Assembly: GCF_011440305.1 (NCBI RefSeq)
Contig: NZ_JAAOIW010000010.1
Location: forward strand, 186,001-250,000
Reading direction: 5' to 3'
DNA length: 64,000 bases
DNA from: Paenibacillus agricola
GTDB lineage: Bacteria > Bacillota > Bacilli > Paenibacillales > NBRC-103111
The translations under genes were made by a program, and so were the position numbers. The number at the start of each line of letters is the position of its first letter. Within the stretch, counting starts at the first letter, position 1. Shown here piece after piece: positions 44,454 to 53,458 of the stretch. The notes beneath the pieces are model-generated. The model was not told the DNA's origin and did not search any database. It worked only from the letters and a program-made list of their open reading frames with translations.

Positions 44454-44510
44454 TAACAGATCGCAATGAAAGAATTCTGAAAGAAACTGACCTTTACTTG
44501 ATAAGTCAGC
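44454..44510 (+). repeat. 57-bp inverted repeat, copy 1
   Basis: Reverse-complement match to 47886-47942, ungapped, 51 of 57 bases identical by eye. It includes CAATGAAAGAATTCTGAAAG. It lies about 150 bp upstream of the minus-strand SLH gene; the second copy lies upstream of the plus-strand SLH gene in the same relative orientation. Confidence 0.88.
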
Positions 44511-44557
44511 ATAAATCCACATCGTACCCATTGCACACCATTTTGCTGCATTTAATT

Positions 44558-44590
44558 GTGATACGGTTCTCCGCCGTCTATAACGGCAAA
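44558..44590 (+). repeat. Left end of an inverted pair bracketing MerR-SDR
   Basis: GTGATACGGTTCTCCGCCG and then CTATAACGGCAAA. The reverse complement at 46106-46140 begins GTGATACGGTGAACCG and ends AGTAACGGCAAA. The flanks outside are TTTAATT on the left (44551-44557) and TCTAATT on the right (46141-46147), like a 7-8 bp target duplication with one change. Confidence 0.6.
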
Positions 44591-44626
44591 TTAAAGGGCC
44601 GTCCTTTTTGGGATGGCCCTTTAATT
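44589..44626 (+). repeat. Strong hairpin without T tail
   Basis: AATTAAAGGGCCGTCC and GGATGGCCCTTTAATT pair over 16 positions with one G-T mismatch, loop TTTTTG. It abuts the inverted repeat end and has no downstream T run, so it is not a normal terminator. Confidence 0.7.
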
Positions 44627-44701
44627 GAAATCGAATGAGCTCTCGTTTGCAGAATAAAGCGATACTTTACAGCAATTTATTATTCTTTTAAATATTTTTT
44701 G

Positions 44702-44749
44702 TTGACTTAAACCATGGTTTAAGTCGTATCATAAGTCTTGTCGACAAGA
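44702..44749 (+). promoter_or_regulatory. MerR-type promoter with a 19-bp spacer and operator palindromes
   Basis: TTGACT (44702-44707) and TATCAT (44727-44732) are separated by 19 bp, as in MerR-activated promoters. A perfect 22-bp palindrome with arms GACTTAAACCA and TGGTTTAAGTC (44704-44725) fills the spacer. A second perfect 14-bp palindrome TCTTGTCGACAAGA lies at 44736-44749. It drives the MerR-SDR operon. Confidence 0.8.
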
Positions 44750-44770
44750 AAGTTACTTGGGGGTCTCCAA

Positions 44771-45154
44771 ATGAAGTATTGTTCTATCAGCGAAGCTGCA
44801 GCTAAACTCAATCTTCCAGAATCCACGATACGTTATTATGAAAAAAAAGGACTACTACCACTAATAGAGCGTGATGAAGCGGGCAGGCGGTTATTTTCAG
44901 AAGATCAAATTGCGCTCTTGGAAACCGTTGTTTGTTTAAAAAATACACACATGCCGATAAGTGGTATTAAGCAATATATGGATTGGGTAGTAGAAGGAGA
45001 CGACACCATTGAACTCCGACTTGCAATGATGAAGAATCACAAGCGAGCCGTGCTAGCTGAAATTTCGTTGATGACAGAATCCTTAAAAGGAATTGACGTA
45101 AAAATTACACGTTATATAAACCAAAAAAATAAAGAAGAAGAGGGATTGATATGA
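44771..45154 (+). CDS. MerR family transcriptional regulator
   Basis: 127 residues. An N-terminal MerR winged helix (SISEAAAKLNLPESTIRYYE, then KKGLLPLIER) is followed by a helical dimerisation part (about 75-125). No cysteine cluster for metals, so it is of the AdhR/aldehyde- or drug-sensing kind. The ATG at 44771 with GGGGG upstream is preferred; a TTG at 44738 would extend into the operator. It overlaps the SDR gene by 4 bp (ATGA) and should control it with itself through the 19-bp-spacer promoter. Confidence 0.88.
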   Translation: MKYCSISEAAAKLNLPESTIRYYEKKGLLPLIERDEAGRRLFSEDQIALLETVVCLKNTHMPISGIKQYMDWVVEGDDTIELRLAMMKNHKRAVLAEISLMTESLKGIDVKITRYINQKNKEEEGLI

Positions 45155-45912
45155 AACTTTCAGGAAATACAATACTTATTACAGGCGGAAGTGCTGGAAT
45201 CGGTTTAGCTTTTGCAGAACGCTTTATAAAAGCCGGGAACAAAGTCATTGTTACCGGACGACGTGAAAATGTACTTCAAGATGCGAAAGAAAGATTCCCT
45301 AGCCTTATCACTCATGTAAGTGATTTGAATATTGAATCCGAGCGTGTAGCATTGTTTGATTGGGCAACAACGAACTATCCAGAGGTCAATGTGTTAGTCA
45401 ACAATGCAGGCATCCAACAACGCTTTAATGTGTTAAAAGCGGATGCGAAGAACAATTGGAGTTATTTCAGTAAAGAACTAACAACCAACATTGAAGCACC
45501 ATTCCATCTGTCTATGATGTTCGCTCCGTTTTTTGCAACAAAGGAAGACGCGACAATCATTAATGTGACATCTGGGTTAGCTTTTACACCATTTGCGATT
45601 GCTCCTATTTATTCATCAACGAAGGCGGCGCTTCATTCTTTTACAATGAGCCTAAGACACCAACTTTCTGATACGTCTGTAGAAGTAATTGAGGTTGCTC
45701 CACCGGCAGTGAGCACAGATTTAGGCGGAGCGGGGTTGCATACGCATGGAGAACCATTAGATGCCTTCGCAGATGGAATTTTTAAAGGATTAGAAGAGGG
45801 TAAAGCGGAAATTGGATACGGTACTTCTGTGGATCGTTTACGCATGTCACGAGATAAAGTCGACGATCATGTAGCAAATATGTATTTGGCAATGAAAAAC
45901 ACAATTGAATAG
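45151..45912 (+). CDS. SDR family oxidoreductase (DltE/YvrD-like)
   Basis: 253 residues. NAD(P)-binding motif TGGSAGIG at 11-18, NNAG at 84-87, catalytic Ser141, Tyr154 and Lys158 (YSSTK). Classical short-chain dehydrogenase. It is coupled to the MerR gene and is its likely target. The substrate is unknown; a reactive aldehyde or ketone is plausible from the MerR pairing. Confidence 0.87.
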   Translation: MKLSGNTILITGGSAGIGLAFAERFIKAGNKVIVTGRRENVLQDAKERFPSLITHVSDLNIESERVALFDWATTNYPEVNVLVNNAGIQQRFNVLKADAKNNWSYFSKELTTNIEAPFHLSMMFAPFFATKEDATIINVTSGLAFTPFAIAPIYSSTKAALHSFTMSLRHQLSDTSVEVIEVAPPAVSTDLGGAGLHTHGEPLDAFADGIFKGLEEGKAEIGYGTSVDRLRMSRDKVDDHVANMYLAMKNTIE

Positions 45913-45923
45913 TATTTGGCCTT

Positions 45924-45956
45924 AGCCCTATCCACCATTAAAGTGGGTGGGGCTTT
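45924..45956 (+). terminator. Terminator after MerR-SDR
   Basis: AGCCC plus CCAC on the left pair with GTGG plus GGGCT around a short loop, followed by TTT. Moderate strength. Confidence 0.7.
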
Positions 45957-46105
45957 GCTCTTCTCAAGCAACAGCTTCCTTCCAAAGCCGCACTCACGAT
46001 CTAAGTCCTTAAAAGCGTCAATTGCATCAGTAGCTCTGCATGAAGATGAAAATTTTGTACTTGTGCCAGTCCACAAGTAATCTCTCCTGATCGCCGTCAA
46101 AAAAC

Positions 46106-46140
46106 TTTGCCGTTACTTATGACACGGTTCACCGTATCAC
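46106..46140 (-). repeat. Right end of the inverted pair bracketing MerR-SDR
   Basis: On the minus strand it begins GTGATACGGTGAACCGTG and ends TAAGTAACGGCAAA, followed inward by TTTTTTGACGGCGATCAGG. A GGAGAG ribosome-site-like sequence is followed by GTG and a short frame reading DWHKYKIFIFMQSY before a stop. This resembles the N-terminus of IS21-type transposases, but the similarity is weak. Confidence 0.5.
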
Positions 46141-46159
46141 TCTAATTGTGAAAAACGTC

Positions 46160-46189
46160 AAGAGCCAATCCTTGCGGAAGGCTCTTTTT
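46160..46189 (+). terminator. Terminator-like hairpin between SDR and P450 genes
   Basis: AAGAGCC and GGCTCTT pair around a loop of 13-14 bases, followed by TTTTAC. The T tail is on the plus strand. Confidence 0.6.
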
Positions 46190-46285
46190 ACTTCTCTACT
46201 CACTAACTTAATTAGTTGTTAGAAATAGTTGTGTTACAACAAATACGCAAACGAACAACCTGTAAATCCTTTATTCTTCCAAAAA

Positions 46286-47494
46286 TTATTGACTAACACG
46301 GACAAGTAAACTGTTGAAACCCAATACTGCGCCATTTTTGACCGGATCAATTGTAAAGTCCTTCGAAAATGAGATAGATGAATATCTTTCGATTATTTCA
46401 GTTATGGCAATATTCGCTTCCAAACGTGCTAATGGCGCCCCTAAACAGAAATGAATGCCGTGCCCGAAAGCAATATGACGGTTTGGGCTGCGATGAATAT
46501 CATATTTTGACGCATTTTCAAATTTACTTTCATCCCGATTCGCTGAAGCCAGCCAACCGATCACAATCTCACCTTTTCGTAAACGTTGACCGTTTAATTC
46601 TGTATCCTGAGCTACAATCCGCCTCAAGATATGAGCAGGTCCGCGGTAGCGCAAAGTCTCTTCCATCATTTGTGGCACAAGGGAGAGATCACTTCTAAGT
46701 TCTTTGTAAACATCCGGGTTTTCCAATAGGCAATATACCGCATTCGCAATCAAATTCGTTGTCGTTTCATTTCCTGCGACTAGCAGGAGACGACAGAATG
46801 GAATTAAATCCTCTTCGGATATCTTAACTCCCTCTTCTCCCGCCTTTATGAGTATGGAAATGATATCATTACCTAAATCCCCCCTTTTCTCCTCAATTAT
46901 CTCATGGAAAAATTCGGCTAATGCTTCATCAGTCTTCAGCCTAATGTTTATGTTTTCATCCACATCCTCTTTTCTACTGCTCTTTGGAGAACCAACTAAG
47001 ATATCAGACCATTCTTTAAATTTATCCATGTTCTGGGAAGGGACACCCAACATCTCTGCAATCACCACCATAGGGAGAGGATAGGAGAAATCCTTCACAA
47101 TATCGATTTCTTCACTTCCACTGACACTATTTAGAAGCTGCTCTGTAATTTCAAGGATGCGCGGTTCCCATTCCTTCATGACTCTTGGTGTGAAGGCATG
47201 ACTGACAATTGAACGAATCTGGGTATGCCTAGGAGGATCCAAAGCAATTATACTATTTTTCAATGTATTACCTGGCATTTGCGGAAAAACGACGGAGAAT
47301 TTTTCCTTATCATCCGCTAGCCTTTTAACATCCTCATACTGAAATGCATTCCATGTACCCGTTTCTTCATGAAAATAAATAGGCGATTCTTTTCTTTTTT
47401 TCTCAAACCAAGGGAATGGATTATGGAAATTATTCGTATCCGTTCCTCCTAATATTTGAGCAAAAGGTATCAATTCTACTGCTTTGGGCTTCAT
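46286..47494 (-). CDS. Cytochrome P450
   Basis: 402-residue soluble bacterial P450 (heme monooxygenase). Oxygen-binding I-helix AGNETTT at 240-246, ExxR at 279-282 (EETLR), and heme ligand Cys350 in FGHGIHFCLGAPLAR. No membrane anchor. GAAGGAG precedes the start. No ferredoxin or ferredoxin reductase gene is near, so its redox partner must come from elsewhere. Substrate unknown. It resembles CYP107/BioI-like enzymes in general layout only. Confidence 0.93.
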   Translation of the reverse strand: MKPKAVELIPFAQILGGTDTNNFHNPFPWFEKKRKESPIYFHEETGTWNAFQYEDVKRLADDKEKFSVVFPQMPGNTLKNSIIALDPPRHTQIRSIVSHAFTPRVMKEWEPRILEITEQLLNSVSGSEEIDIVKDFSYPLPMVVIAEMLGVPSQNMDKFKEWSDILVGSPKSSRKEDVDENINIRLKTDEALAEFFHEIIEEKRGDLGNDIISILIKAGEEGVKISEEDLIPFCRLLLVAGNETTTNLIANAVYCLLENPDVYKELRSDLSLVPQMMEETLRYRGPAHILRRIVAQDTELNGQRLRKGEIVIGWLASANRDESKFENASKYDIHRSPNRHIAFGHGIHFCLGAPLARLEANIAITEIIERYSSISFSKDFTIDPVKNGAVLGFNSLLVRVSQ

Positions 47495-48405
47495 AATGGT
47501 TCTAACTCCTTCACCGGTAATTTTATCACTCCTTTAATTTCCCAAATAGGTTGCAAAATTATTCCACACAACATGTTCAAATTAAACTGCCCGTTTAATT
47601 TAATACTACTGATTCTACTCGTAACTCTACTTTTCGCTTTACCACTATGGGAGATACGCATCAGCATATCATCTATAGGGCGAATTTATCGGGCTCCCAA
47701 CCCATTGCGACAAAAATACCGGCAGGCATCCCCCTTCACACGTATGATATCTGTTGCCGTTTCGGTTACCCTCTGCGCTGAAAGTGATTTCAACGATGCC
47801 TACTACTTCTTCATTGATATTGTTGAAGTTCAAGCTCGATAGCCGATTCAATGGAACTGTCTTGAAGCAAAGCTTCTTGTGCTACGCTGACTTATTTAGC
47901 AAGGGTAAGTTTCTTTCAGAATTCTTTCATTGCGCTCTGTTACACTTTAAATCAAATAGGAGGAGTGTCGTATTTTGTTAATTGGTCAGATAATTGGTTG
48001 ATGTCACCAAGTTTGCTGATATTATGACCTCATGGCGATGCTGGAAGATTTGGGATGAAACGAAGATGTATTGGTGATTGTCGCGACGGCTTTTGCTTAT
48101 CTTGATCCCCCGTATCGTTAACGCCACCTTTGGGTTGTCTTACTGGTTAAGTACTCCATTTTGGTGACCAGTAAACTTCTTAAGTGGGTTCTTGTTTGTT
48201 GATATTCTGGAAAGGTGGCAAGGAATGTAATAGGATAATTGGGAGTGAAATATTGAGAGATCAGAAGGAGAGAGAATACAAAAGGAATGGCAAGCAAGCA
48301 GTATGAAAAAGGTATCAATTGATCCTTCGTATTGCAAATATAGGAAGTAATGACGGCTTTAGAACTTATAATTGTATTTTCTTATTCAGAATGAGGAGGA
48401 CTCGT
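47495..48405. other. Gene-poor 0.9-kb stretch upstream of an SLH gene
   Basis: Short frames occur on both strands but none has a good ribosome site or protein-like composition. The main structured element is the 57-bp repeat copy 2 (47886-47942). The remainder probably carries the promoter of the SLH gene at 48406. Confidence 0.5.
47886..47942 (-). repeat. 57-bp inverted repeat, copy 2
   Basis: Inverted match of 44454-44510. Read toward the SLH gene it contains TTCTTTCAGAA at 47911-47921 followed at once by TTCTTTCATTG, an 11-bp direct-repeat period typical of OmpR/PhoB-family binding sites. It lies about 460 bp before the SLH start. Confidence 0.88.
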
Positions 48406-50985
48406 ATGCATAGTTACTTACATAAAATATCAGTAGTCTTTTTAACTCTGTGCTTGATCATAAGTATGGTACCAGGGCTAGTACTAACAGCAAATGCTGC
48501 CGGCGGTGAACCCATCATAACCGATGTAAGCATCGTATCGAATCATGCAGGGGATGCCACAAAAGCCACGATTGGCGATACGATCACGCTCACCTTTACT
48601 ACCGATGAGTCGGTCACCAAATTAGGCAACTTTAAGATCAATGGCAGCAATCCGGATACGTTCACGAATGTAGGCAATGCCTATACGGCAACCCATCTCG
48701 TCGATTCAGGAGACCTGGTGACAGGAGCGCCAGCCACCTTCCAAATCAACGTAAAGAATGCGGGAGGGATCTACTCCTTAACGGTGGAAGCAACTACAGA
48801 CGGAAGCTCGGTAACGATCATTGGTGCTCAGCCTTCGCCGGTAATCACTAGCCAACCGAGTAATGCAACGGTAGATCAGGGTGGAAATACAACCTTCTCG
48901 GTGACGGCATCCCATGTAACCTCGTATCAATGGCAGGTGAATACAGGTTCGGGCTTCACGAATATTAGCGATGGTGCTCCATACAGCGGTGTGACAACAG
49001 CGACGCTAACAATTACAGGTGCTACAACAGGCTTGAATGGTTACGTGTATCAGGTAATCGCGAGCGGAAGTGTCTTACCAGAAGCTACATCGAATAGCGC
49101 AATCTTGACAGTGAATAGCGCACTGGAAGCGTCGACTATAGTCAGTGCAGTAGCAGGAAATGCCAAAGTCAGTCTCACTTGGAATTTAGTAGACGGTTCG
49201 ACAAGTTATAAAATATTCAATAGCACGACCCCCAATAATTATGGGGCGGCAGCAGCAACACTAAGTGGATCGGTACATAGTAGCGATATAACAGGACTTG
49301 TAAATGGAACAACGTATTACTTCGTGGTTAAGGCTGTTAAAGGAAGCTTGGAGAGTACAAATTCAAACGAAGTGAGCACAACCCCTAAAACCGTTCCAAC
49401 AGTACCTACGGAAGTAACGGCAACAGCAGGAAATGGACAAGCAGCCATTACATTTACGGCTCCAATTGATGATGGGGGAAGTCCAGTCACGGGTTATGAG
49501 ATCACATCTTCTCCTGGAAATATTGTGGTCACAGGGACAACCAGCCCGATTACAATAACGGGACTGTCGAACGGACTGACCTATACGTTCACGGTAAAAG
49601 CGATCAATAGCGAAGGCAACAGCGAATTTTCTCATGTCTCTAATGCTGTAATACCATATTCACTAACAACCAGTTACTATGAGTCTTCATCATCGGACTC
49701 AACATCTTCAAGTGTTCAGGAACCGATAAACATAGGAGTTATTGTTCTTGTCAATGGCAAGATTGAGAACCTAGGTACTGCTACAACAACAACAACAGTC
49801 AGAAACCAGAGCGTTACCATAGTAATAATTGACCAGAAAAAGCTAGAGGACAAGCTTGCGGCGGAAGGCCAAGGTGCGGTGATTACGATTCCGGTCAATA
49901 CCGAGTCCGATGTTGTAGCTGGAGAGTTTAACGGTCAATTGGTACAATATATGGCGCAAAAGCAGACCATTGTGGAAATCAAAACGGAGAAAGCCACCTA
50001 TTCCATGCCTGCGCAACAAATCAATATCGATTCATTATCCAAACAGTTCGGCGAGAACGTAGCGCTTCAAGACATTAAGATTCAGATCGAAATCGCTACA
50101 CCGTTAGCGGATACCTTGCAGGTCGTAGAAAGCTCAGCCGTTAAGGGAGAGTTCATGATTGTGGTCCCACCGCTTCACTTCACAGTTAGAGCTATTTATG
50201 GGGATATAACGAAAGAAGTATCCACATTCAATGCCTATGTGGAAAGGACTTTCCCTATACCAGACGGTGTAGATCCTAACAAGATCACAACCGGCGTAGT
50301 GATTGACGCAGACGGAACCGTTCGCCATGTGCCAACGAGGATTGTCATTGTGGATGGCAAGTATTACGCTGTAGTAAGCAGCTTGACGAACAGTACGTAC
50401 TCCATTGTTTGGCATTCACTTGAATTCAAGGATGTCGCCCAGCATTGGGCAAAGGGTGCTGTGAACAACATGGGCTCACGGATGGTCGTAGGCGGCATTG
50501 GCAATGATCTATTCAATCCGGATCAAGACATTACTCGCGCTGAGTTTGCAGCGATTGTCGTTCGTGGACTGGGGCTTAAGTTGAATAACGGAGCAACCAC
50601 ATTTTCGGATGTAGGGACATCGGATTGGTATAGTAGCGCAATCAATACGGCTTACTCCTACCAACTTATCAATGGATTTGAAGACGGTACCTTCCGTCCA
50701 AATGACAGAATTACCCGAGAACAAGCTATGGTGATTATTGCTAAAGCGATGATGATTACAGAACTAAAAGCCAAGCTTTCCGTTCATGCGTCAGACCTAA
50801 TGCTTCGTTCATACACAGATGTAGCGGATGCGTCCAGTTGGGCACTAACCAGCATGGCTGACGTCTTGCAGGCAGGTATTATATCAGGAAGAAGTAGTAC
50901 GGCACTTGCACCAAAAGCTAACATTACGAGAGCTGAGGTTGCAGCGATTGTGGAGCGGTTGCTGCAAAAGTCTGGCCTGATATAA
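48406..50985 (+). CDS. Secreted SLH-domain surface protein with fibronectin type III domains
   Basis: About 859 residues. A frame opens at 48319, but AGGAGG 6 bases before the ATG at 48406 sets the start. Signal peptide ends at ANA (about 31). An Ig-like domain is followed by two FN3-like domains (about 240-410; SLTWNLVDGSTSYKIF, ITGLSNGLTYTFTVKA). Next is a 220-residue module shared with the SLH protein at 20517. Three SLH repeats follow (ITRAEFAAIVVRGLGL, ITREQAMVIIAKAM, ITRAEVAAIVERLL). A two-component system follows in the same direction after a terminator. Confidence 0.88.
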   Translation: MHSYLHKISVVFLTLCLIISMVPGLVLTANAAGGEPIITDVSIVSNHAGDATKATIGDTITLTFTTDESVTKLGNFKINGSNPDTFTNVGNAYTATHLVDSGDLVTGAPATFQINVKNAGGIYSLTVEATTDGSSVTIIGAQPSPVITSQPSNATVDQGGNTTFSVTASHVTSYQWQVNTGSGFTNISDGAPYSGVTTATLTITGATTGLNGYVYQVIASGSVLPEATSNSAILTVNSALEASTIVSAVAGNAKVSLTWNLVDGSTSYKIFNSTTPNNYGAAAATLSGSVHSSDITGLVNGTTYYFVVKAVKGSLESTNSNEVSTTPKTVPTVPTEVTATAGNGQAAITFTAPIDDGGSPVTGYEITSSPGNIVVTGTTSPITITGLSNGLTYTFTVKAINSEGNSEFSHVSNAVIPYSLTTSYYESSSSDSTSSSVQEPINIGVIVLVNGKIENLGTATTTTTVRNQSVTIVIIDQKKLEDKLAAEGQGAVITIPVNTESDVVAGEFNGQLVQYMAQKQTIVEIKTEKATYSMPAQQINIDSLSKQFGENVALQDIKIQIEIATPLADTLQVVESSAVKGEFMIVVPPLHFTVRAIYGDITKEVSTFNAYVERTFPIPDGVDPNKITTGVVIDADGTVRHVPTRIVIVDGKYYAVVSSLTNSTYSIVWHSLEFKDVAQHWAKGAVNNMGSRMVVGGIGNDLFNPDQDITRAEFAAIVVRGLGLKLNNGATTFSDVGTSDWYSSAINTAYSYQLINGFEDGTFRPNDRITREQAMVIIAKAMMITELKAKLSVHASDLMLRSYTDVADASSWALTSMADVLQAGIISGRSSTALAPKANITRAEVAAIVERLLQKSGLI

Positions 50986-50997
50986 AAAGAATCATTG

Positions 50998-51046
50998 AAT
51001 AGGGTTATCCCTCGAGCGATAAATGGCTTGAAGGATAACCCTATTT
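50998..51046 (+). terminator. Terminator of the SLH gene
   Basis: AATAGGGTTATCC and GGATAACCCTATT form a perfect 13-bp stem, followed by TTTCC. Loop of about 22 bases. Confidence 0.8.
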
Positions 51047-51195
51047 CCACCTGAAGACATTCGTATCCACAAGATACTTCAAGATGCTTATATGAAGTTA
51101 ACCACTTATGTTTCGGATATGCTGTTTTGATCGTCATGCGCAACTAAAGTATGAAAAAAAACCAACCCAATGCGGTCGGCTTTTCGTCCTATTTA

Positions 51196-51231
51196 TGATA
51201 TGTTTCACCTTACACGCTATAACGGCTAAAC
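51196..51231 (+). repeat. Dispersed repeat related to the MerR-SDR end sequences
   Basis: TTCACCTTACACGC followed by TATAACGGCTAAAC (51204-51231) is identical over 28 bp to 58800-58827. It also resembles the 44558 and 46106 ends (TGATA...CTATAACGGC[A/T]AAA). It lies just before the first two-component system. Confidence 0.8.
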
Positions 51232-51361
51232 TACTACGACGTTTTGCCTTCAATAAGACTACCGAAAAAGCCTAGTAACTCGTGCAGAATTATCGCATAT
51301 TTTGCAAGCCCGTATGCTACTATTGAAGGAAACCAATAAATTCGGAGTGTGATTGGATATA

Positions 51362-52042
51362 ATGGAACGAATTCTCATCGTGGATGATGAAGTTGATATT
51401 CGCCGATTAATTCGTCTGCATATCGAACAAGCCGGAATGCAAGCGGAAGAAGCCGCAACCGGTAGGGAAGCCATCGAACTGCTTCAAGATCGTAGCTTTG
51501 AACTGATGATTCTTGATCTGATGATGGACGACGGCAACGGCTTCGAAGTGCTGAACTATTTGCGGGAAAACCGATTAGAAATGCTTGTCATCATCCTAAG
51601 CGCAAGAAGGCAAGAACAGGACAAAATCATCACGTTAGGTTTGGGTGCCGACGATTACGTCACGAAACCTTTCAGTCCACTGGAGCTGATTGCCAGAGTC
51701 CAAGCCAATATCAGGCGGTTTATTCCCATTGCCAAGAGCCATTCCGAGCTGAACGGTATCGTTCTCGATTTGAACAATTACAGCCTCCACTGCTACGGGG
51801 AAATATATACTTTAACAGGCATGGAATTTGAGCTACTCCATTTATTTATGCGAAATCCTGATCGCGTCTTTACAAAAAGGGGAATTTACCGACAAATATG
51901 GAATCACGATAATTACAACGAAAATAACTTAAGAGTTTATATGAATCGATTACGAAAAATGCTAGATAACCCCTCTTCGCCCATTAATCATTTTCAAACC
52001 ATTCGGGGAATCGGCTACCGATTTTCAGGTGATGGGATATGA
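51362..52042 (+). CDS. OmpR-type response regulator
   Basis: 226 residues. Receiver domain with acidic pair Asp8-Asp9, phospho-acceptor Asp52 (LDLMMDDG) and Lys102 (TKPF); winged-helix DNA-binding domain from about 130 to the end (MEFELLHLF, NLRVYMNRLRKML). ATG at 51362 with GGAGTG upstream; a TTG at 51353 is unlikely. It overlaps the kinase gene by 4 bp (ATGA). Very similar to the regulator at 57121 in both length and motif spacing. Target genes are inferred to include the adjacent SLH genes. Confidence 0.92.
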   Translation: MERILIVDDEVDIRRLIRLHIEQAGMQAEEAATGREAIELLQDRSFELMILDLMMDDGNGFEVLNYLRENRLEMLVIILSARRQEQDKIITLGLGADDYVTKPFSPLELIARVQANIRRFIPIAKSHSELNGIVLDLNNYSLHCYGEIYTLTGMEFELLHLFMRNPDRVFTKRGIYRQIWNHDNYNENNLRVYMNRLRKMLDNPSSPINHFQTIRGIGYRFSGDGI

Positions 52043-53436
52043 AGCTACGCACGAAGCTATGGTTGCTCGTTGTTACTAGCATCGTCCTAAGCTTAACCCT
52101 GTTCATAGTTCTTTCCGTTTGGATTGGACAAAAGTATAACCAAGGGTACAGTCTGAACTCGCTAGATAATATCATTAGCACTACGATCAGACAAATGCAG
52201 GATGAGCAAGCTTTCGCTAAAGATAGAGTGCAGCCCATTCTAGACAATGCTCACCAGCAAGATCCCCAGCTGCGATTCGAGTGGATCGCTTCGGATGGCA
52301 TACCGATCTATGACACCTCCGGCCAATCGATACCTTACAGCTTCAAAGAACTGGCAGATCGGGTTACTCACTTGCCTACAAATCTATGGACCGACGGAGA
52401 ACAGATTACATTAGCAGCTTCTACGGACAAAGACGGGCAATCCTATTATTTGTTGGTCAGTCTGCCAAGTGAAGCGATGGAGCCAGGGCAGTTTTATTTT
52501 TTCATGCGAACCTACAAGATTCTATTCACACTAGCTTTGCCGCTCCTTCTTGCCTTTTTAACACCTTACTTACTTTCCTTATGGTTTTTTTCCTCTATGA
52601 ATCGGCGCCTGCGCAAGCTGAACGTCGCACTCAATCGGGTCAATCTGCAAAGCGAAGATATCGAATTACAAGATAACGCCAAAGATGAAATCAGTCAACT
52701 TAACATGCATTACAATCAGATGACCCGAAGAATTCGGATGCAGATCACTCAGATCGAACAGTTCGAGAGCAGGCGTAAGGTGCTTCTGTCCAACTTGTCC
52801 CATGACCTGCGTACCCCATTAACAATGATCCTTGGATACGCCGAGACCATTCGCGTAGAACATTATAAAGATACGAGAGAGCTGAAATCAAGCGTGAAAA
52901 TCATCCTGCAGCATTCCAGGTACATGGAAAGTTTGCTCAATCAAATTTTGGATGTCTCTAGGCAGGGTGTTGATGTGCGGAATATTCGTTTTGTCCACGA
53001 AGATCTATCCGAACTTATTCGAAAAGTAGTAGCCGATTATTTATTAATTATCGACGAGGACAACCTCAACCTTGATTTTAATATCCCTGAAACCGAGTTG
53101 GTAGTGCCCATGGATGTTTTGCTGATAGAGCGAGCCCTACGAAATTTGCTAGACAATGCCCTTCGTTACGGAAACGAAGGCCGTTATCTCGGTGTCCAAT
53201 TAACTGAGGAGGAAGAAACTGCGATCATTACGATTACTGACAAAGGTAAGGGGGTCAATCCCGAGGATCGAGATTACATTTTCGATCGCTTTTATCGCAG
53301 CGGCGGAAGAGTAGGCCAAGGACTCGGTATGGGTCTCTCCATTGTGAAGGATGTTGCTGAAGCGCATCAGGGCAGTGTTGAAATGTCGAGCATTCCGTAT
53401 CAAGAAACGGCGTTCCAAATCAGACTGCCTAAGTAA
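52039..53436 (+). CDS. Sensor histidine kinase
   Basis: 465 residues. TM1 about 8-29, extracellular sensor about 30-158, TM2 about 159-184, HAMP to 235, HisKA with His255 (LSHDLRTPLTM), and HATPase with the N-box (LRNLLDNALRYG), DKGKG and GQGLGMGLSI. All catalytic motifs are intact. Translationally coupled to the regulator upstream. It is convergent with the SLH pseudogene pair, so a terminator lies between. Its ruined paralogue is at 57807. Confidence 0.92.
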   Translation: MKLRTKLWLLVVTSIVLSLTLFIVLSVWIGQKYNQGYSLNSLDNIISTTIRQMQDEQAFAKDRVQPILDNAHQQDPQLRFEWIASDGIPIYDTSGQSIPYSFKELADRVTHLPTNLWTDGEQITLAASTDKDGQSYYLLVSLPSEAMEPGQFYFFMRTYKILFTLALPLLLAFLTPYLLSLWFFSSMNRRLRKLNVALNRVNLQSEDIELQDNAKDEISQLNMHYNQMTRRIRMQITQIEQFESRRKVLLSNLSHDLRTPLTMILGYAETIRVEHYKDTRELKSSVKIILQHSRYMESLLNQILDVSRQGVDVRNIRFVHEDLSELIRKVVADYLLIIDEDNLNLDFNIPETELVVPMDVLLIERALRNLLDNALRYGNEGRYLGVQLTEEEETAIITITDKGKGVNPEDRDYIFDRFYRSGGRVGQGLGMGLSIVKDVAEAHQGSVEMSSIPYQETAFQIRLPK

Positions 53437-53458
53437 AGAACAAATACAGCCTTACCCA

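Noticed and set aside
45867-46100. Minus-strand 77-codon frame (RDYLWTGTSTK, RATDAIDAFKDLDREC) considered as a transposase remnant
   Set aside because: Some resemblance to IS transposase sequence was considered but was too weak to call; it partly overlaps the SDR gene end and terminator.
51150-51185. Hairpin with T run on the minus strand
   Set aside because: The stem depends on several G-T pairs and there is no minus-strand gene upstream for it to terminate.
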